Below, one piece after another: positions 14,786 through 24,404 of a stretch of 64,000 nt of DNA. Every line of letters begins with the position of its first letter. Position 1 is the first letter of the stretch. Source of the stretch: Gracilimonas sp. (GTDB lineage Bacteria > Bacteroidota > Rhodothermia > Balneolales > Balneolaceae); contig NZ_JAEPPI010000001.1 in NCBI RefSeq assembly GCF_017641085.1, positions 124,001 to 188,000 on the forward strand, in the 5' to 3' direction. The translations under genes and the position numbers were made by a program. Under the pieces are notes generated by a model, which was not told the origin of the DNA, ran no database searches, and was given only the letters and a program-made list of their open reading frames with translations.

Positions 14786-16501
14786 ATGAAAAAGAAAATA
14801 GCAGCACTCATTGGGGTGGTTTCCCTATTCATTTTAGCGTCTCAGTATGCCTGGGCAGATGTACAAACGGCTCAGGCTTCCTCATCCATAGTAGGTAGCT
14901 GGCTCAGTATCCTTCCACCACTGGTAGCTATTGGAATCGCCCTGATCTTCCGTCAGGTACTGTTTGCGTTATTTTTAGGGATCTGGATGGGAGCATACCT
15001 GGCCGGTGAACTTACCTTTTTAAATGTATTCGACAGTTTCTTTGCTTCACTGAGTGATTACATCGTGCCGGGGGTTTCAGATCCGGACAGAATGAGTATC
15101 GTAATTTTTTCCATCCTGATTGGCGGTATGGTAGGTATTATCACCGATAATGGAGGAACCCGCGGGGTTATTAAGGCCATTACCCGGTTTGTACGCACAA
15201 AAGTGCAGGGACAGTTAGTGACTTCACTCATGGGTTTTGTAGTATTTTTTGATGATTATGCCAACACCATGGTGGTAGGAAATACCATGCGTCCGCTTAC
15301 CGATAAACTTCGCATTTCGAGGGCAAAACTGGCATACCTGGTGGATGCCACCGCTGCACCCATTGCCACCATTGCCCTGGTGAGTACCTGGATTGGCGCT
15401 ATGGTAGGTTTTATTGCCACAGCCGAAGCAGAAATGGCCAATTTTAATGAAGCAGCCTACTCGGTATTTATCAATTCACTGCCATATAACTTCTATGCGT
15501 TCTTCACCATTTTATTTGTGATCCTGATTGCCGCTTCCGGGCGAGATTTCGGTACCATGCTGAAGGCCCGGATAGACCTGTATAAGGCCAAACACGATTC
15601 CAAGCTGGATAAATACAATCTCTACAAAGATAAAATTGAGGAAGACGAGGCCAAGAAATCTGAATCGCATTGGGCAAATGCGGCCATCCCGATTCTGACG
15701 CTTGTATTCGGAACCATTATCGGGTTGTTTGTAACCGGTGAAGGAAACAGCATTCAGGCTATTGTTGAGACGGCAAATTCATATGATGCTTTATTATGGG
15801 GATCGCTGGCTTCCGTAGTGGTAGCCATTGGGATGACGCTGGCTCAGAAGCTGCTGGATATCGAAAAAACGCTGGAAGGTATGATGAATGGCATGCATGT
15901 GATGTTTGACGGAGTGCTGATCCTGGTACTGGCATGGGGATTGAGTGATGTAACGGTAGCATTGGGTACTGCCGATTACCTGGTTTCTGTTTTCGGAGAA
16001 ACGCTGAATCCTTATTGGATGCCGGCTATAGTATTGGTGCTTTCGGCGCTGACAGCATTTGCAACCGGCTCAAGCTGGGGAACCATGGGAATTTTGATGC
16101 CGCTGGTTGTTCCGTTGGGTTGGGAGATTGGCAATAATACCGGAGTGCCTATGGAAACCACACTGGAGATTATTTATGCAAGTGTGAGTGCGGTATTAGC
16201 CGGATCGGTTTGGGGAGATCACTGTTCACCGATTTCAGACACCACTATTTTGAGTTCGTTAGCCACGCAGTGCGATCATGTGGAGCATGTAAATACACAG
16301 CTTCCTTATGCGATGATTGTGGGGACGATTAGTATTCTGGCCATGATTGCGGCGATTGTTTTAAATATCTCCGTTTGGATTATCTACCCGGTTGGGGTGG
16401 CTATCATTGTGGGGATTATTTACAAATTCGGGAAAATACCTGATCCAGAAACCTACACACCGGAAGGCAAAGAACCGGCCATCACCAGCCTGGATGGATA
16501 A
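14786..16501 (+). CDS. NhaC-family Na+/H+ antiporter
   Basis: A 571-residue polytopic protein with NhaC-superfamily features: LGIWMGAYLAGE, FVVFFDDYANTMVVGNTMRPLTDK (split here to FDDYANT and GNTMRPLTDK as key parts), and SVWGDHCSPISDTTILSS near residue 475. It should exchange Na+ for H+ at the inner membrane, fitting a marine or halophilic life style. The N-terminus (residues 1-25, ending QYAWAD) looks like a cleavable signal peptide placed before the first core helix. Monocistronic, divergent from the M14 operon with 167 bp between them. Confidence 0.9.
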   Translation: MKKKIAALIGVVSLFILASQYAWADVQTAQASSSIVGSWLSILPPLVAIGIALIFRQVLFALFLGIWMGAYLAGELTFLNVFDSFFASLSDYIVPGVSDPDRMSIVIFSILIGGMVGIITDNGGTRGVIKAITRFVRTKVQGQLVTSLMGFVVFFDDYANTMVVGNTMRPLTDKLRISRAKLAYLVDATAAPIATIALVSTWIGAMVGFIATAEAEMANFNEAAYSVFINSLPYNFYAFFTILFVILIAASGRDFGTMLKARIDLYKAKHDSKLDKYNLYKDKIEEDEAKKSESHWANAAIPILTLVFGTIIGLFVTGEGNSIQAIVETANSYDALLWGSLASVVVAIGMTLAQKLLDIEKTLEGMMNGMHVMFDGVLILVLAWGLSDVTVALGTADYLVSVFGETLNPYWMPAIVLVLSALTAFATGSSWGTMGILMPLVVPLGWEIGNNTGVPMETTLEIIYASVSAVLAGSVWGDHCSPISDTTILSSLATQCDHVEHVNTQLPYAMIVGTISILAMIAAIVLNISVWIIYPVGVAIIVGIIYKFGKIPDPETYTPEGKEPAITSLDG

Positions 16502-16554
16502 TATTAGCCTGACAGGTGAGTTTTTGGTTTAGTTAGTAATCAAACAAAACGGGT

Positions 16555-16956
16555 ATGAGAAATCTATTAATTGTGCTTTTGCTAACTGTGCCACTCGGTT
16601 GTGATCTATTTGAAAACGAGCAAACCGTTCCGGTAGCAGCCATAGGCAATTGGGAGTGGACCCACTCTGCCGGTGGCTGGGGCCCTCATGTTGATGCAGA
16701 CTCTGTGGATTACACAATGAAACTGACTCTATACGCACAAGAAGCAATCTGGTACAGAGATGATGAAGTTATGGATGAGTTTTGGGTACAAGAAAAGAAG
16801 AAGGGGTGGCAGGAAAACTCATTTTACATGAAATTGAAAGATAAAAAAGGGTGTAATATGAGAGGGATTTATAGCAGCGCCGAGGACCTATTGACACTTA
16901 GTAGTGTGGATTGTACGGACACGCCCACCCATTATTTTAAAAAAGCAGGTGATTAA
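16555..16956 (+). CDS. Small putative lipoprotein
   Basis: A 133-residue protein with a lipoprotein signal peptide: MRNLLIVLLLTVPLGC gives a lipobox PLGC with Cys16. The mature part contains a GNWEW strand, a YAQEAIWYRDDE stretch and several Trp/Tyr-rich strands, resembling small beta-barrel 'lipocalin-like' lipoproteins of Bacteroidota, though I cannot assign a family. Two further Cys (in KKGCNM and VDCTD) could pair. Its end overlaps that of the convergent NRDE gene by 4 bp. Confidence 0.65.
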   Translation: MRNLLIVLLLTVPLGCDLFENEQTVPVAAIGNWEWTHSAGGWGPHVDADSVDYTMKLTLYAQEAIWYRDDEVMDEFWVQEKKKGWQENSFYMKLKDKKGCNMRGIYSSAEDLLTLSSVDCTDTPTHYFKKAGD

Positions 16957-17717
16957 ATACTGAAGTGCTGTTCACCTTCAACCTGAGTGGTTCCCGGTTT
17001 AAACCTTCGCTCGGTAAAATCGATGGTTCCTTCTTTATCAATTAGCAGAACGGTAGAACAGCGGGAGCCATAGTTTTCGGTTTTGATGAAAATGGAGGAG
17101 ACCGCTTTTTCTAATTCTTTGGGAATGCCGGTTACAGGAAGTTCAGTATCGGGTGCTTTTCGCTCATCAGCCAGAAGCTTGAACAGCTCTTCTTTATCAA
17201 AATTATCTTCAGAAATGATAGTTTTTAATTGCTGATTGGCTCTCTCTAACTTCGGCCAGGGCGTGTCGAGCAGGGCATTGCTCAACCCATGAATACCCGG
17301 TTCAATCCGGCTTACTTTTTTATTCTGGTTGGAATAGTGGTAAAAGTCCTTATGATCCCACACCAGTAAATTAAAGCCGTTATACAATTCGGCCTTTTTC
17401 GAAAGTCCGGCCAGGTAATCCATTGCCGTTTGCTGGTTCTTCAGGTAATCGAGAACAATTTCCCCTCTGCTGGGTGGGTCTTCTTTTTTGATGGAAGGGT
17501 CGCGATAGTTGGTAAGGGCACTCCATCTTCCGTCTTTGTTTACGCCCAGCCAGGTACCGCCCGCTTCAAGGTCTTTACCGGCTAAGATATTTGGTTTACC
17601 TTCATCTGTCCAAAATTGTGCTTTACGTGTTGGCCGCCCATAGAACTCATCCCGATTGCCGGCTAAGATAAGGTCGTATTTGGGGTGAGCCTTGTATGCG
17701 AAAGTGATTAAGCACAT
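16953..17717 (-). CDS. NRDE (TANGO2-like) family protein
   Basis: A 254-residue protein beginning MCLITFAYKAHP, with the family signature NRDEFYGRP (NRDE at 21-24) and the conserved GGTWLGVNKDGRWSALTNYR. The start at 17717 is chosen because Cys2 is characteristically the first residue after Met in this family; a start four codons upstream would bury it. Proteins of this family are Ntn-hydrolase-like, and TANGO2 homologues have been linked to heme or lipid handling, but the bacterial role is not settled. Confidence 0.85.
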   Translation of the reverse strand: MCLITFAYKAHPKYDLILAGNRDEFYGRPTRKAQFWTDEGKPNILAGKDLEAGGTWLGVNKDGRWSALTNYRDPSIKKEDPPSRGEIVLDYLKNQQTAMDYLAGLSKKAELYNGFNLLVWDHKDFYHYSNQNKKVSRIEPGIHGLSNALLDTPWPKLERANQQLKTIISEDNFDKEELFKLLADERKAPDTELPVTGIPKELEKAVSSIFIKTENYGSRCSTVLLIDKEGTIDFTERRFKPGTTQVEGEQHFSI

Positions 17718-17799
17718 AAATAATACCAACGGGTTTCGATATTTGCCTGAATCTAAGCATATTCATGAAACCTAATACAAGTTTTTCGTAAAGAGATAC

Positions 17800-20412
17800 A
17801 TGCAACAGAGTAAAAAACTCTTTAGGGATGTTTTGATTTTTCTATTCGGGGTGGCCGGGATAGGGTGGTTCTTCTATTCATTTCAAAATCATCATCCATT
17901 TACTATTACCCACACCAAAGTGCCTAAAGGCCACATCATTGAAAAAGCAGATTCTGTTTTTCAAAGCTGGCAGTACCAGGCGCTGGACTTTTATCCTCAA
18001 ACTGAATTCAACACCGAAGAGGATGTAATTGATTCACTCCAGGTAAAATGGGGAATCAGTGAGTTCAAGAATAAACTGAGGGAATCCGAATTCCTGCAAA
18101 ACCTGCCACTGGCTAAATGGGAAGTCCGGGAATATAACTTACAAAGTGAAAATAATGATTACTCGGTAGAGGTTGGGCTGACCCCGGATGGTAAAGTGGT
18201 GGATTTCCTGGCAACTACCGAATTAATAAACCAGCAGCGACCATTTAACCGTTATGCGGTGCGGACGGTATTTCAAAACCAGGTTGATAATTACTCCCGA
18301 GGATTGGAGGACTCATTACTCACCGGCCTCTCGGATTATCAGCATCTGAATACGGAGTCGGGTTCCAACTCCCAGGCACTCACCATTATTGAACGGCTGC
18401 GGGAGATTCGCGGAACGCAGGATGAACGTGTTTATGAGATGAGCAACATCTGGAATCTGGCAGATTTCTATCTGGGCAGGACGGCCTGGCGCTCAATGGA
18501 TCTGCAACCGGATACGGCGGAGTTGGTAGATCAGGCAGGCTTACGTTTTGCCAGGGCAACTTATTCCGCATCAGATTCTGCCACGGGTGTTAATGTTGAG
18601 CTGACCATGGAGTTGCTGCCTGCCGGGTCCATGAAATCCATGGCGTACCGGATTTATCCGCGTCTTGAAGAAAGCAGCTCAAAAGTAACCGATATCCTGG
18701 AGGGTACGTCCCTGTTTGTGATCCTGGTATTTGCTCTGTGGCTGCTGTTTGTTTTTTATTTAAGGATTAAAGCCCGCGCTATTGATACAAAGCCTGCAAT
18801 CATCATTGCAGTGCTGGCCGGATTTCTAGTTCCCGGTTTTTGGCTGCTGAACTTCATTGATCAAATGGGATGGATGTACGGGTTCAACGGATCGGTTACC
18901 ATCTTCCAAAACCTTATGATGCTCGGTATCATGGGGGCGATTGGTGCTGTAGGTTTCTTCGTATTAACGGCGGTTAGTGATTCCATCACCCGGCAATACT
19001 GGCCCGAAAAATTGAAAACCTGGGACTTGGTGCGCCGTGGTTTATTCATGAATAAACCTGTAGGATGGGGAATGGTTAATGCAATTGCCATCGGGGGAAT
19101 TTTAGTGGGAATCGTAGGGCTGTTTTTATCGGTGTTTGATACCACCTACATATCTGCTAATACGGGTTTGATGTCGGATGATTATTTTCTTCCCTCTATA
19201 GCAAACCTGATGGTTACCACACTTTTCGTGCTAATGATCGTAGTTCCCCTTTATTTGATTATCGGAAATCAGATCAAAGGCATGGTTGGGCGCGACTGGA
19301 TTATTCCGATTGTAAGTGCCGTGCTTTTTGCGCTGATTGATCTTCTCCCATTTAACATTGAGCCGGATGAACTGGACCGTTTACTTAGGGGCGTCCTTGG
19401 ATTTGTGCTGGGTTATTTCTACCTCCGTTACGATTTTTTGACCATCGTTTTCGGAGCCTTTTTGTTTGTCAATTTTCTAACTACTTCCAAGGGCTGGCTA
19501 CTTGAAGGCTCACCCGATGCAAACACCTTTTACATGTTCATGATGGTGCTTCTGACCTTTGCAGTAGGAGGTATCTATTTTGTGTTTAAAGGAACTGAGA
19601 GGGATGAACTTCCCGAATATGTACCGGGCTATATCGAAGATCAGGCGAAGGAACAGCGCCTTAAGCAAGAGCTTTCGATTGCCCGTGTTGTACAGCAAAC
19701 GTTTTTGCCATCAAAAATCCATCATCTTCCGGGAATCGATATCGCCGGAATTTGTATCCCCGCCCAGGAAACCGGCGGGGATTATTACGACATGATTTCG
19801 CTGGGTGATCAGCGCACGGCACTGGCCATCGGCGATGTGAGCGGGAAAGGAATTCGGGCCGCTTTCTACATGACCTTTACCAAAGGTGTGCTTCACAGCT
19901 TAAGTGCATTGATCCTGTCTCCGGTAGAGCTGCTCAACCAGCTGAACAGGTTGTTCAATGAAAACGCAACCCGGGGTACCTTTATCTCTATGATTTACGG
20001 AATTCTTGAAGCTGACAAGAGGCAATTCACCTTCGCCAGAGCCGGACACAACCCGATGCTTGTGGTACGTGCCAATGGGGATACAGAATGGCTGAAGCCA
20101 AATGGGGTTGGCATTGGAGTTGCTCAAAAAGCGGAAGCTTTCATTAAATGTACCGAAGAAGCTACCCTCAAGCTGAAAGAGGGTGATGTGGTGATCATGT
20201 ACACCGATGGCATTACAGAGATGCTGAATGCCGGCAATCACTTTTATGGAGAGGAACGGCTTGAGCGACTGGTTAAAGGGGTGAGAAAAGCTTCATCCGA
20301 AAAAATCATGGAGATTATTGTGGATGATGTAAACGAGTTTAAAGGCGTTGTTAAACAACACGATGATATGACCTTGTTAATTATCAAAGCCGATGCCTCA
20401 GTAAATCAGTAA
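17800..20412 (+). CDS. Membrane-bound PP2C/SpoIIE-type serine phosphatase
   Basis: An 870-residue protein. One N-terminal transmembrane helix (about 8-28) and a roughly 270-residue extracytoplasmic domain are followed by about eight to ten membrane helices (about 300-600) and a cytoplasmic helical linker. The C-terminal PP2C domain has GGDYYD (659-664), GDVSGKGIRAA, RAGHNP, MYTDGITE and HDDMTLL, so the metal-binding Asp residues are present. RsbU-like enzymes dephosphorylate anti-sigma-factor antagonists. No partner is encoded nearby, so the output is unknown; the large extracytoplasmic part suggests stimulus sensing. Confidence 0.85.
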   Translation: MQQSKKLFRDVLIFLFGVAGIGWFFYSFQNHHPFTITHTKVPKGHIIEKADSVFQSWQYQALDFYPQTEFNTEEDVIDSLQVKWGISEFKNKLRESEFLQNLPLAKWEVREYNLQSENNDYSVEVGLTPDGKVVDFLATTELINQQRPFNRYAVRTVFQNQVDNYSRGLEDSLLTGLSDYQHLNTESGSNSQALTIIERLREIRGTQDERVYEMSNIWNLADFYLGRTAWRSMDLQPDTAELVDQAGLRFARATYSASDSATGVNVELTMELLPAGSMKSMAYRIYPRLEESSSKVTDILEGTSLFVILVFALWLLFVFYLRIKARAIDTKPAIIIAVLAGFLVPGFWLLNFIDQMGWMYGFNGSVTIFQNLMMLGIMGAIGAVGFFVLTAVSDSITRQYWPEKLKTWDLVRRGLFMNKPVGWGMVNAIAIGGILVGIVGLFLSVFDTTYISANTGLMSDDYFLPSIANLMVTTLFVLMIVVPLYLIIGNQIKGMVGRDWIIPIVSAVLFALIDLLPFNIEPDELDRLLRGVLGFVLGYFYLRYDFLTIVFGAFLFVNFLTTSKGWLLEGSPDANTFYMFMMVLLTFAVGGIYFVFKGTERDELPEYVPGYIEDQAKEQRLKQELSIARVVQQTFLPSKIHHLPGIDIAGICIPAQETGGDYYDMISLGDQRTALAIGDVSGKGIRAAFYMTFTKGVLHSLSALILSPVELLNQLNRLFNENATRGTFISMIYGILEADKRQFTFARAGHNPMLVVRANGDTEWLKPNGVGIGVAQKAEAFIKCTEEATLKLKEGDVVIMYTDGITEMLNAGNHFYGEERLERLVKGVRKASSEKIMEIIVDDVNEFKGVVKQHDDMTLLIIKADASVNQ

Positions 20413-20445
20413 ATTTTGTATTTTAGCCACTGCTAAGAACTTCAT

Positions 20446-20471
20446 ACACCGCTGTTAAACTTAAACGGTGT
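20446..20471. promoter_or_regulatory. Imperfect dyad upstream of the DtxR-family gene
   Basis: ACACCG (20446-20451) and CGGTGT (20466-20471) are inverted around an AT-rich centre with two TTAA boxes, 49 bp before the ATG of the regulator at 20521. Size and place fit an operator for autoregulation, but no consensus for this subgroup was available to compare. Confidence 0.3.
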
Positions 20472-20520
20472 TCAATTCCTTAAAAAATTTCATCCATTGC
20501 GAGAATCATTAAAAAATAAC

Positions 20521-21192
20521 ATGGGCTTAAGTCAGTCTGTAGAAGATTACCTGAAAGTCATTTATGTGTTAGAATCTGAAGGTGAAGGTACTACTACAAC
20601 AAGAATTGCTAATGCGCTGGACGTTTCTTCTGCTTCGGTAACCAATATGCTGAAGCGCCTTGCAAAGATGAATTTACTGGAATATGAATCTTACAAAGGT
20701 GCTAAGTTAACCGATGCCGGAAATAAAATTGCCTTGGAGATCTTGCGGCATCACCGGCTGTTGGAGTTATACCTGAAAGAAGTGATGGGCTATTCCTGGG
20801 ATGAAGTACACGATGAAGCCGAGAAGCTGGAACATCATATTTCGGAGCAATTTGAAGATCGTATTGCTGAATTACTGAACCACCCCACACACGATCCTCA
20901 TGGCGATCCCATTCCTTCCAAAGACGGAATTATGCCAACTATGGCCCAGCTTTCCATATCCGAAGCGGAGGAAAATACACCATACATCATCGGTCGCGTG
21001 AAAGACCAGGACCCGGAATTACTGCGTTATCTGGAGAAAATCGGGGTGCTGCCCGGGTCAAAAGTAGAGGTTATCGAAAAAGCTCCGTTCGATGGACCGG
21101 TTAAAATCCGCCTGGAAGATAACATAGAGCAGATGCTGGGTCAGGCCGTTGCCAGCGAAGTGTATTTAATTGAAGCTGACAACCCTGTATAG
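20521..21192 (+). CDS. DtxR/MntR-family metal-dependent repressor
   Basis: A 223-residue regulator: N-terminal winged helix (TTTRIANALDVSSASVTNMLKRL), a dimerisation and metal-binding domain with EILRHHRLLELYL, WDEVHDEAEKLEHH and DPHGDPIP, and a C-terminal FeoA/SH3-like domain (about 150-220, LEKIGVLPGSKVEVI). It is expected to bind Fe2+ or Mn2+ and repress metal-uptake genes. The ATG at 20521 is used; a TTG eight codons upstream is possible. No uptake gene is adjacent. Confidence 0.9.
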   Translation: MGLSQSVEDYLKVIYVLESEGEGTTTTRIANALDVSSASVTNMLKRLAKMNLLEYESYKGAKLTDAGNKIALEILRHHRLLELYLKEVMGYSWDEVHDEAEKLEHHISEQFEDRIAELLNHPTHDPHGDPIPSKDGIMPTMAQLSISEAEENTPYIIGRVKDQDPELLRYLEKIGVLPGSKVEVIEKAPFDGPVKIRLEDNIEQMLGQAVASEVYLIEADNPV

Positions 21193-21233
21193 ACCACAAA
21201 TCTAAGGCTTCGATTTGATTGCGGAAATGATAA

Positions 21234-21992
21234 TCAGGTTTGCCGTACTTCGATATTAGCAGCCTTCATCTTCTCCTTAAGGTCTTTGATCTCAATTTCT
21301 TTAAAGTGAAAAATACTGGCTGCAAGCACAGCATCCGCGTTTCCTTTGGTGATGGCTTCAATACAGTGCTGAACAGTACCGGCACCTCCACTGGCAATCA
21401 CGGGTATATGGACGATGCCGTTAATTTTATCCAGAATATCGATATCGAAGCCGCTCTTGGTGCCATCGCGATCCATGCTGGTGAGCAGAATTTCACCGGC
21501 TCCCCGTTTTTCTGCTTCCTGCATCCATTCAATAGCATCTAAGCCGGTATCTTCGGTGCCTCCTTTGATGTACACATTCCAGCTTTCTCCGTGTCTTTTG
21601 GCATCAACGGCGGCTACAATAGCTTGGGCGCCGAAAGCCGTGGAGGCTTCGTTAATGAGCTCCGGGTTCTTCACTATACTGCTATTCAGGGAGACTTTAT
21701 CGGCACCGGATTTAAGCAGCTCTTCAATTTCAATTACGGTTTTGATGCCACCGCCCACTGTGAATGGGATGTTAATTTCGGCAGCAATTCTTTTAACCAG
21801 TTCAACAAGGGTTTTTCTCTTTTCAAGCGTTGCGGTAATATCAAGAAAAACCAGTTCGTCGGCACCTTCCTCGCTGTATCGTTTGGCTAATTCAACGGGG
21901 TCACCGGCATCCCTTAATCCTTCAAAATTGACGCCTTTTACGGTTCGTCCGTCTTTAATATCCAGGCAGGGAATGATTCGTTTCGTGAGCAT
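21234..21992 (-). CDS. hisF: Imidazole glycerol phosphate synthase cyclase subunit
   Basis: A 252-residue (beta/alpha)8 barrel that, with HisH, closes the imidazole ring in histidine synthesis. Catalytic Asp11 lies in [13 protein letters not shown] and Asp130 in VAAVDAKR; phosphate-binding loops TVGGGIK and ASGGAG are present. Length is normal. hisA lies 2.4 kb away on the same strand, but a ligase-like gene and a serpin gene on the opposite strand are placed between them, so they cannot share a simple operon. hisH is not in the window. Confidence 0.97.
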   Translation of the reverse strand: MLTKRIIPCLDIKDGRTVKGVNFEGLRDAGDPVELAKRYSEEGADELVFLDITATLEKRKTLVELVKRIAAEINIPFTVGGGIKTVIEIEELLKSGADKVSLNSSIVKNPELINEASTAFGAQAIVAAVDAKRHGESWNVYIKGGTEDTGLDAIEWMQEAEKRGAGEILLTSMDRDGTKSGFDIDILDKINGIVHIPVIASGGAGTVQHCIEAITKGNADAVLAASIFHFKEIEIKDLKEKMKAANIEVRQT

Positions 21993-22190
21993 AGAGTTTT
22001 GAAAATCTGCTTAACCTCTGCGGGTACACAATTGGGTGTAGGTGATAAATTTCCAGATCCCGCTTGGCTAAAAATTAGATTCAGAATATAGAAAATTCTT
22101 AAAACGTGTGTTAGTGAAATAAGGATAAAGATAGACCGGCAATGAACCCAAAGTCCTGATTTTGAGTTACACTGCAAAAGAAATAATGAC

Positions 22191-23018
22191 ATGAAGTTTA
22201 AAACCACAGACGTTTCAAAACCGGCCGGTGAAATCCTAAGCGAAGTGATGGGGAGTTCGCATTCTCAACTGTTGATTCCACCCAAACTGGCAGACGAAAA
22301 TCCACCTGCGCAACATCCTGAGTCCGATGAAAAGTATATCGGACTGTTTTCCAGTGGTACAACCGGTTCACCAAAAGAAATCTGGAACAGCTATGAGAAC
22401 CTGGCCAGGAATGCCCGGTTTACCGCAGAAGTATTTGGGGTGAAATCAACCCACCGGCTTTTGATGATGGCTGCACCCTGGCATGTAGCCGGACTCAGCT
22501 GGGGCATTATGGCTGAAGAGCTTGGGTGTGAATATCAATTCATCACTACAAAAAAAGGTGAAGGCGATAAATGGCTGAAGAATGTCAGAGAGTTTAAACC
22601 GGATTTTCTGCTTACTGTACCGGCTGTACTGAGGGCACTGTATGACGAAGAGTGGTTTGTGCCGCAAGTAGTGTTCGGCGGGTATTCGTTAGATGAAGGT
22701 GAGTTTCAGAAATTAAATCCCCATTGTGATTTCACCATTCAGGGATATGGACAAACGGAGGCCGGTGGATTAATCGCGGCTCACAAACGAAAAAGTACAG
22801 CTCCGGTTCAGCCTTTTGGGCATTTGTGCAGCGGACATCCCATTCGGGGAGTTCGGTTGAAGTGTGAAGGGACCCCCGAAAACCCGGCTCCAATATATAT
22901 TCAATCAGAAACGGCCTTCATCGAACAAGAGTACAACAGCCGGGACGTGGGTTTCATGGATTCGTTGGGCAGAGTGTATGTATTGGGGCGAGCAGGTGAA
23001 ATTGTTAATAAAAAGTAG
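22191..23018 (+). CDS. Short AMP-binding (MenE-like) protein without C-terminal lid
   Basis: A 275-residue protein covering only the core of an ANL-superfamily adenylating enzyme. It has the P-loop motif SSGTTGSPKE (54-63), WHVAGLSWG, and the A5 motif QGYGQTEAGG. It ends just past the A7/A8 hinge (GRVYVLGRAGEIVNKK), so the lid domain with the usual A10 catalytic Lys is absent, and the N-terminal subdomain is short. It is most like small o-succinylbenzoate-CoA ligases. No frameshift restores a lid in the next 60 codons. Activity for the thioester step is doubtful. Confidence 0.7.
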   Translation: MKFKTTDVSKPAGEILSEVMGSSHSQLLIPPKLADENPPAQHPESDEKYIGLFSSGTTGSPKEIWNSYENLARNARFTAEVFGVKSTHRLLMMAAPWHVAGLSWGIMAEELGCEYQFITTKKGEGDKWLKNVREFKPDFLLTVPAVLRALYDEEWFVPQVVFGGYSLDEGEFQKLNPHCDFTIQGYGQTEAGGLIAAHKRKSTAPVQPFGHLCSGHPIRGVRLKCEGTPENPAPIYIQSETAFIEQEYNSRDVGFMDSLGRVYVLGRAGEIVNKK

Positions 23019-23084
23019 AGAAGGACAATTTTCTGTGCGGCTTTTCATTTAATATATTGAGTTGTCTAATTACAGGAGAAGATT

Positions 23085-24326
23085 ATGAATCCCAATCGCT
23101 TACTATCGTTTTTATTAATCGCTGTCTTTTTACTTCCGCTAAGTTGTACTACCGATGTTACCGGTCCCAACCCAAACGGTGAATTGCCGAGAGAACTTTC
23201 CGCAGCTGAAAAGAAGCTGGTTGAGGACGGGCAGTCATTCGGGTTTAATGTGTTTAAAAGCACAGTGGCCTCCGACTCATCAGAGAATATCTTTATTTCA
23301 CCGCTCAGCATTTCGGTAGCTCTGGGAATGACGATGAACGGTGCGGAAGGGGAAACCTTCGAGCAGATGCGGGAGACGCTCGCATTTCAGGGGTTGAGCC
23401 AGGAGGAAATAAACCAAGGGTATCAGTCATTAATAAAACTGCTGACGGATGCTGATCCCAAAGTGAAAATGCAAATCGCGAACTCGGTGTGGAGCAGAGA
23501 CGGTTTCCCTGTAGAGGAATCTTTTACCAACACCCTTGGGGAGTATTTTGATGCAACAACCCGTGAGCTGGATTTTAATGACCCGAAGTCTGTCGATGTT
23601 ATCAACGATTGGGTGAAAGACAATACCAACGGATTGATTGAAAAGATTATTGACGGGCAAATTCCACCCGAAATGGTAATGTATCTGATCAATGCCATCT
23701 ACTTCCAGGGCGACTGGACCTATAAATTCGATAAAGACCAGACCCGGGAACGTTCTTTCAGTCTTGAAGGAGGCGGAGAAGTGATGGTGGACATGATGAG
23801 CCAGGAGCGCCTCTTCAATATCACTATGAATGAGGAAGTCCATATGATTGACTTGCCCTATGGAGACAGCCTGTTCAGCATGACCGTGTTGATGCCCGCC
23901 GATGAGGAAAAATCCATTGATGAGTTTATAAGTCAGGATTTAAGTAAAGAAAATTTTGATTCCTGGATTGCCGGTTTGAACGGGCGGGATATGCCGTTAA
24001 ACCTTCCCAAATTTGAATTGTCCTACAAAGTTGAAATGAAAGACATTTTGAAATCAATGGGGATGGAAGTTCCGTTTGAAGGTGGACAAGCTGATTTCTC
24101 CGGGATTAATCCCGATGCTTCTCTTTTCATTAGTGAAGTGAAGCACAAAACGTATGTGAAAGTTGATGAGAAGGGAACGGAGGCTGCCGCAGTAACTTCA
24201 GTTGGAGTAGGAGTGACTTCCGTGCCCCAGACCTTTACCGTAGATCGTCCTTTTGTGTTCATGATTCGTGAGCACAACAGCGGGGCCATTCTTTTCATGG
24301 GTAAAGTAAAGAACCCTAAATTGTAA
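23085..24326 (+). CDS. Lipoprotein-type serpin (protease inhibitor)
   Basis: A 413-residue serpin with a lipoprotein signal (lipobox LPLSC, Cys21). Serpin landmarks include NIFISPLSISVALGMTMNGAEG, the strand NAIYFQGDWTYKFD, LPKFELSYK, and the distal VDRPFVFMIREHNSGAILFMGK. The reactive loop hinge EKGTEAAAVTS (Gly364 is P15) is the small-residue type needed for loop insertion. Counting from it, and back from the conserved Pro-Phe at P11'-P12', gives Thr378 as P1 and Ser379 as P1'. It is therefore probably an inhibitory serpin directed at elastase-like or other proteases with small-residue preference, displayed on the cell envelope. Confidence 0.92.
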   Translation: MNPNRLLSFLLIAVFLLPLSCTTDVTGPNPNGELPRELSAAEKKLVEDGQSFGFNVFKSTVASDSSENIFISPLSISVALGMTMNGAEGETFEQMRETLAFQGLSQEEINQGYQSLIKLLTDADPKVKMQIANSVWSRDGFPVEESFTNTLGEYFDATTRELDFNDPKSVDVINDWVKDNTNGLIEKIIDGQIPPEMVMYLINAIYFQGDWTYKFDKDQTRERSFSLEGGGEVMVDMMSQERLFNITMNEEVHMIDLPYGDSLFSMTVLMPADEEKSIDEFISQDLSKENFDSWIAGLNGRDMPLNLPKFELSYKVEMKDILKSMGMEVPFEGGQADFSGINPDASLFISEVKHKTYVKVDEKGTEAAAVTSVGVGVTSVPQTFTVDRPFVFMIREHNSGAILFMGKVKNPKL

Positions 24327-24404
24327 TCTTCAACTCTCTATACAGGTAATAAAGGCAATAGCGCAAGTGTCCACTTGTGCGGTTTAGGATTCTGTAAAGG
24401 GACT

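Noticed and set aside
22864..23052. Frameshift that could supply the lid of the AMP-binding protein
   Set aside because: The alternative frame does not contain A8-A10 motifs, so the gene is simply short.
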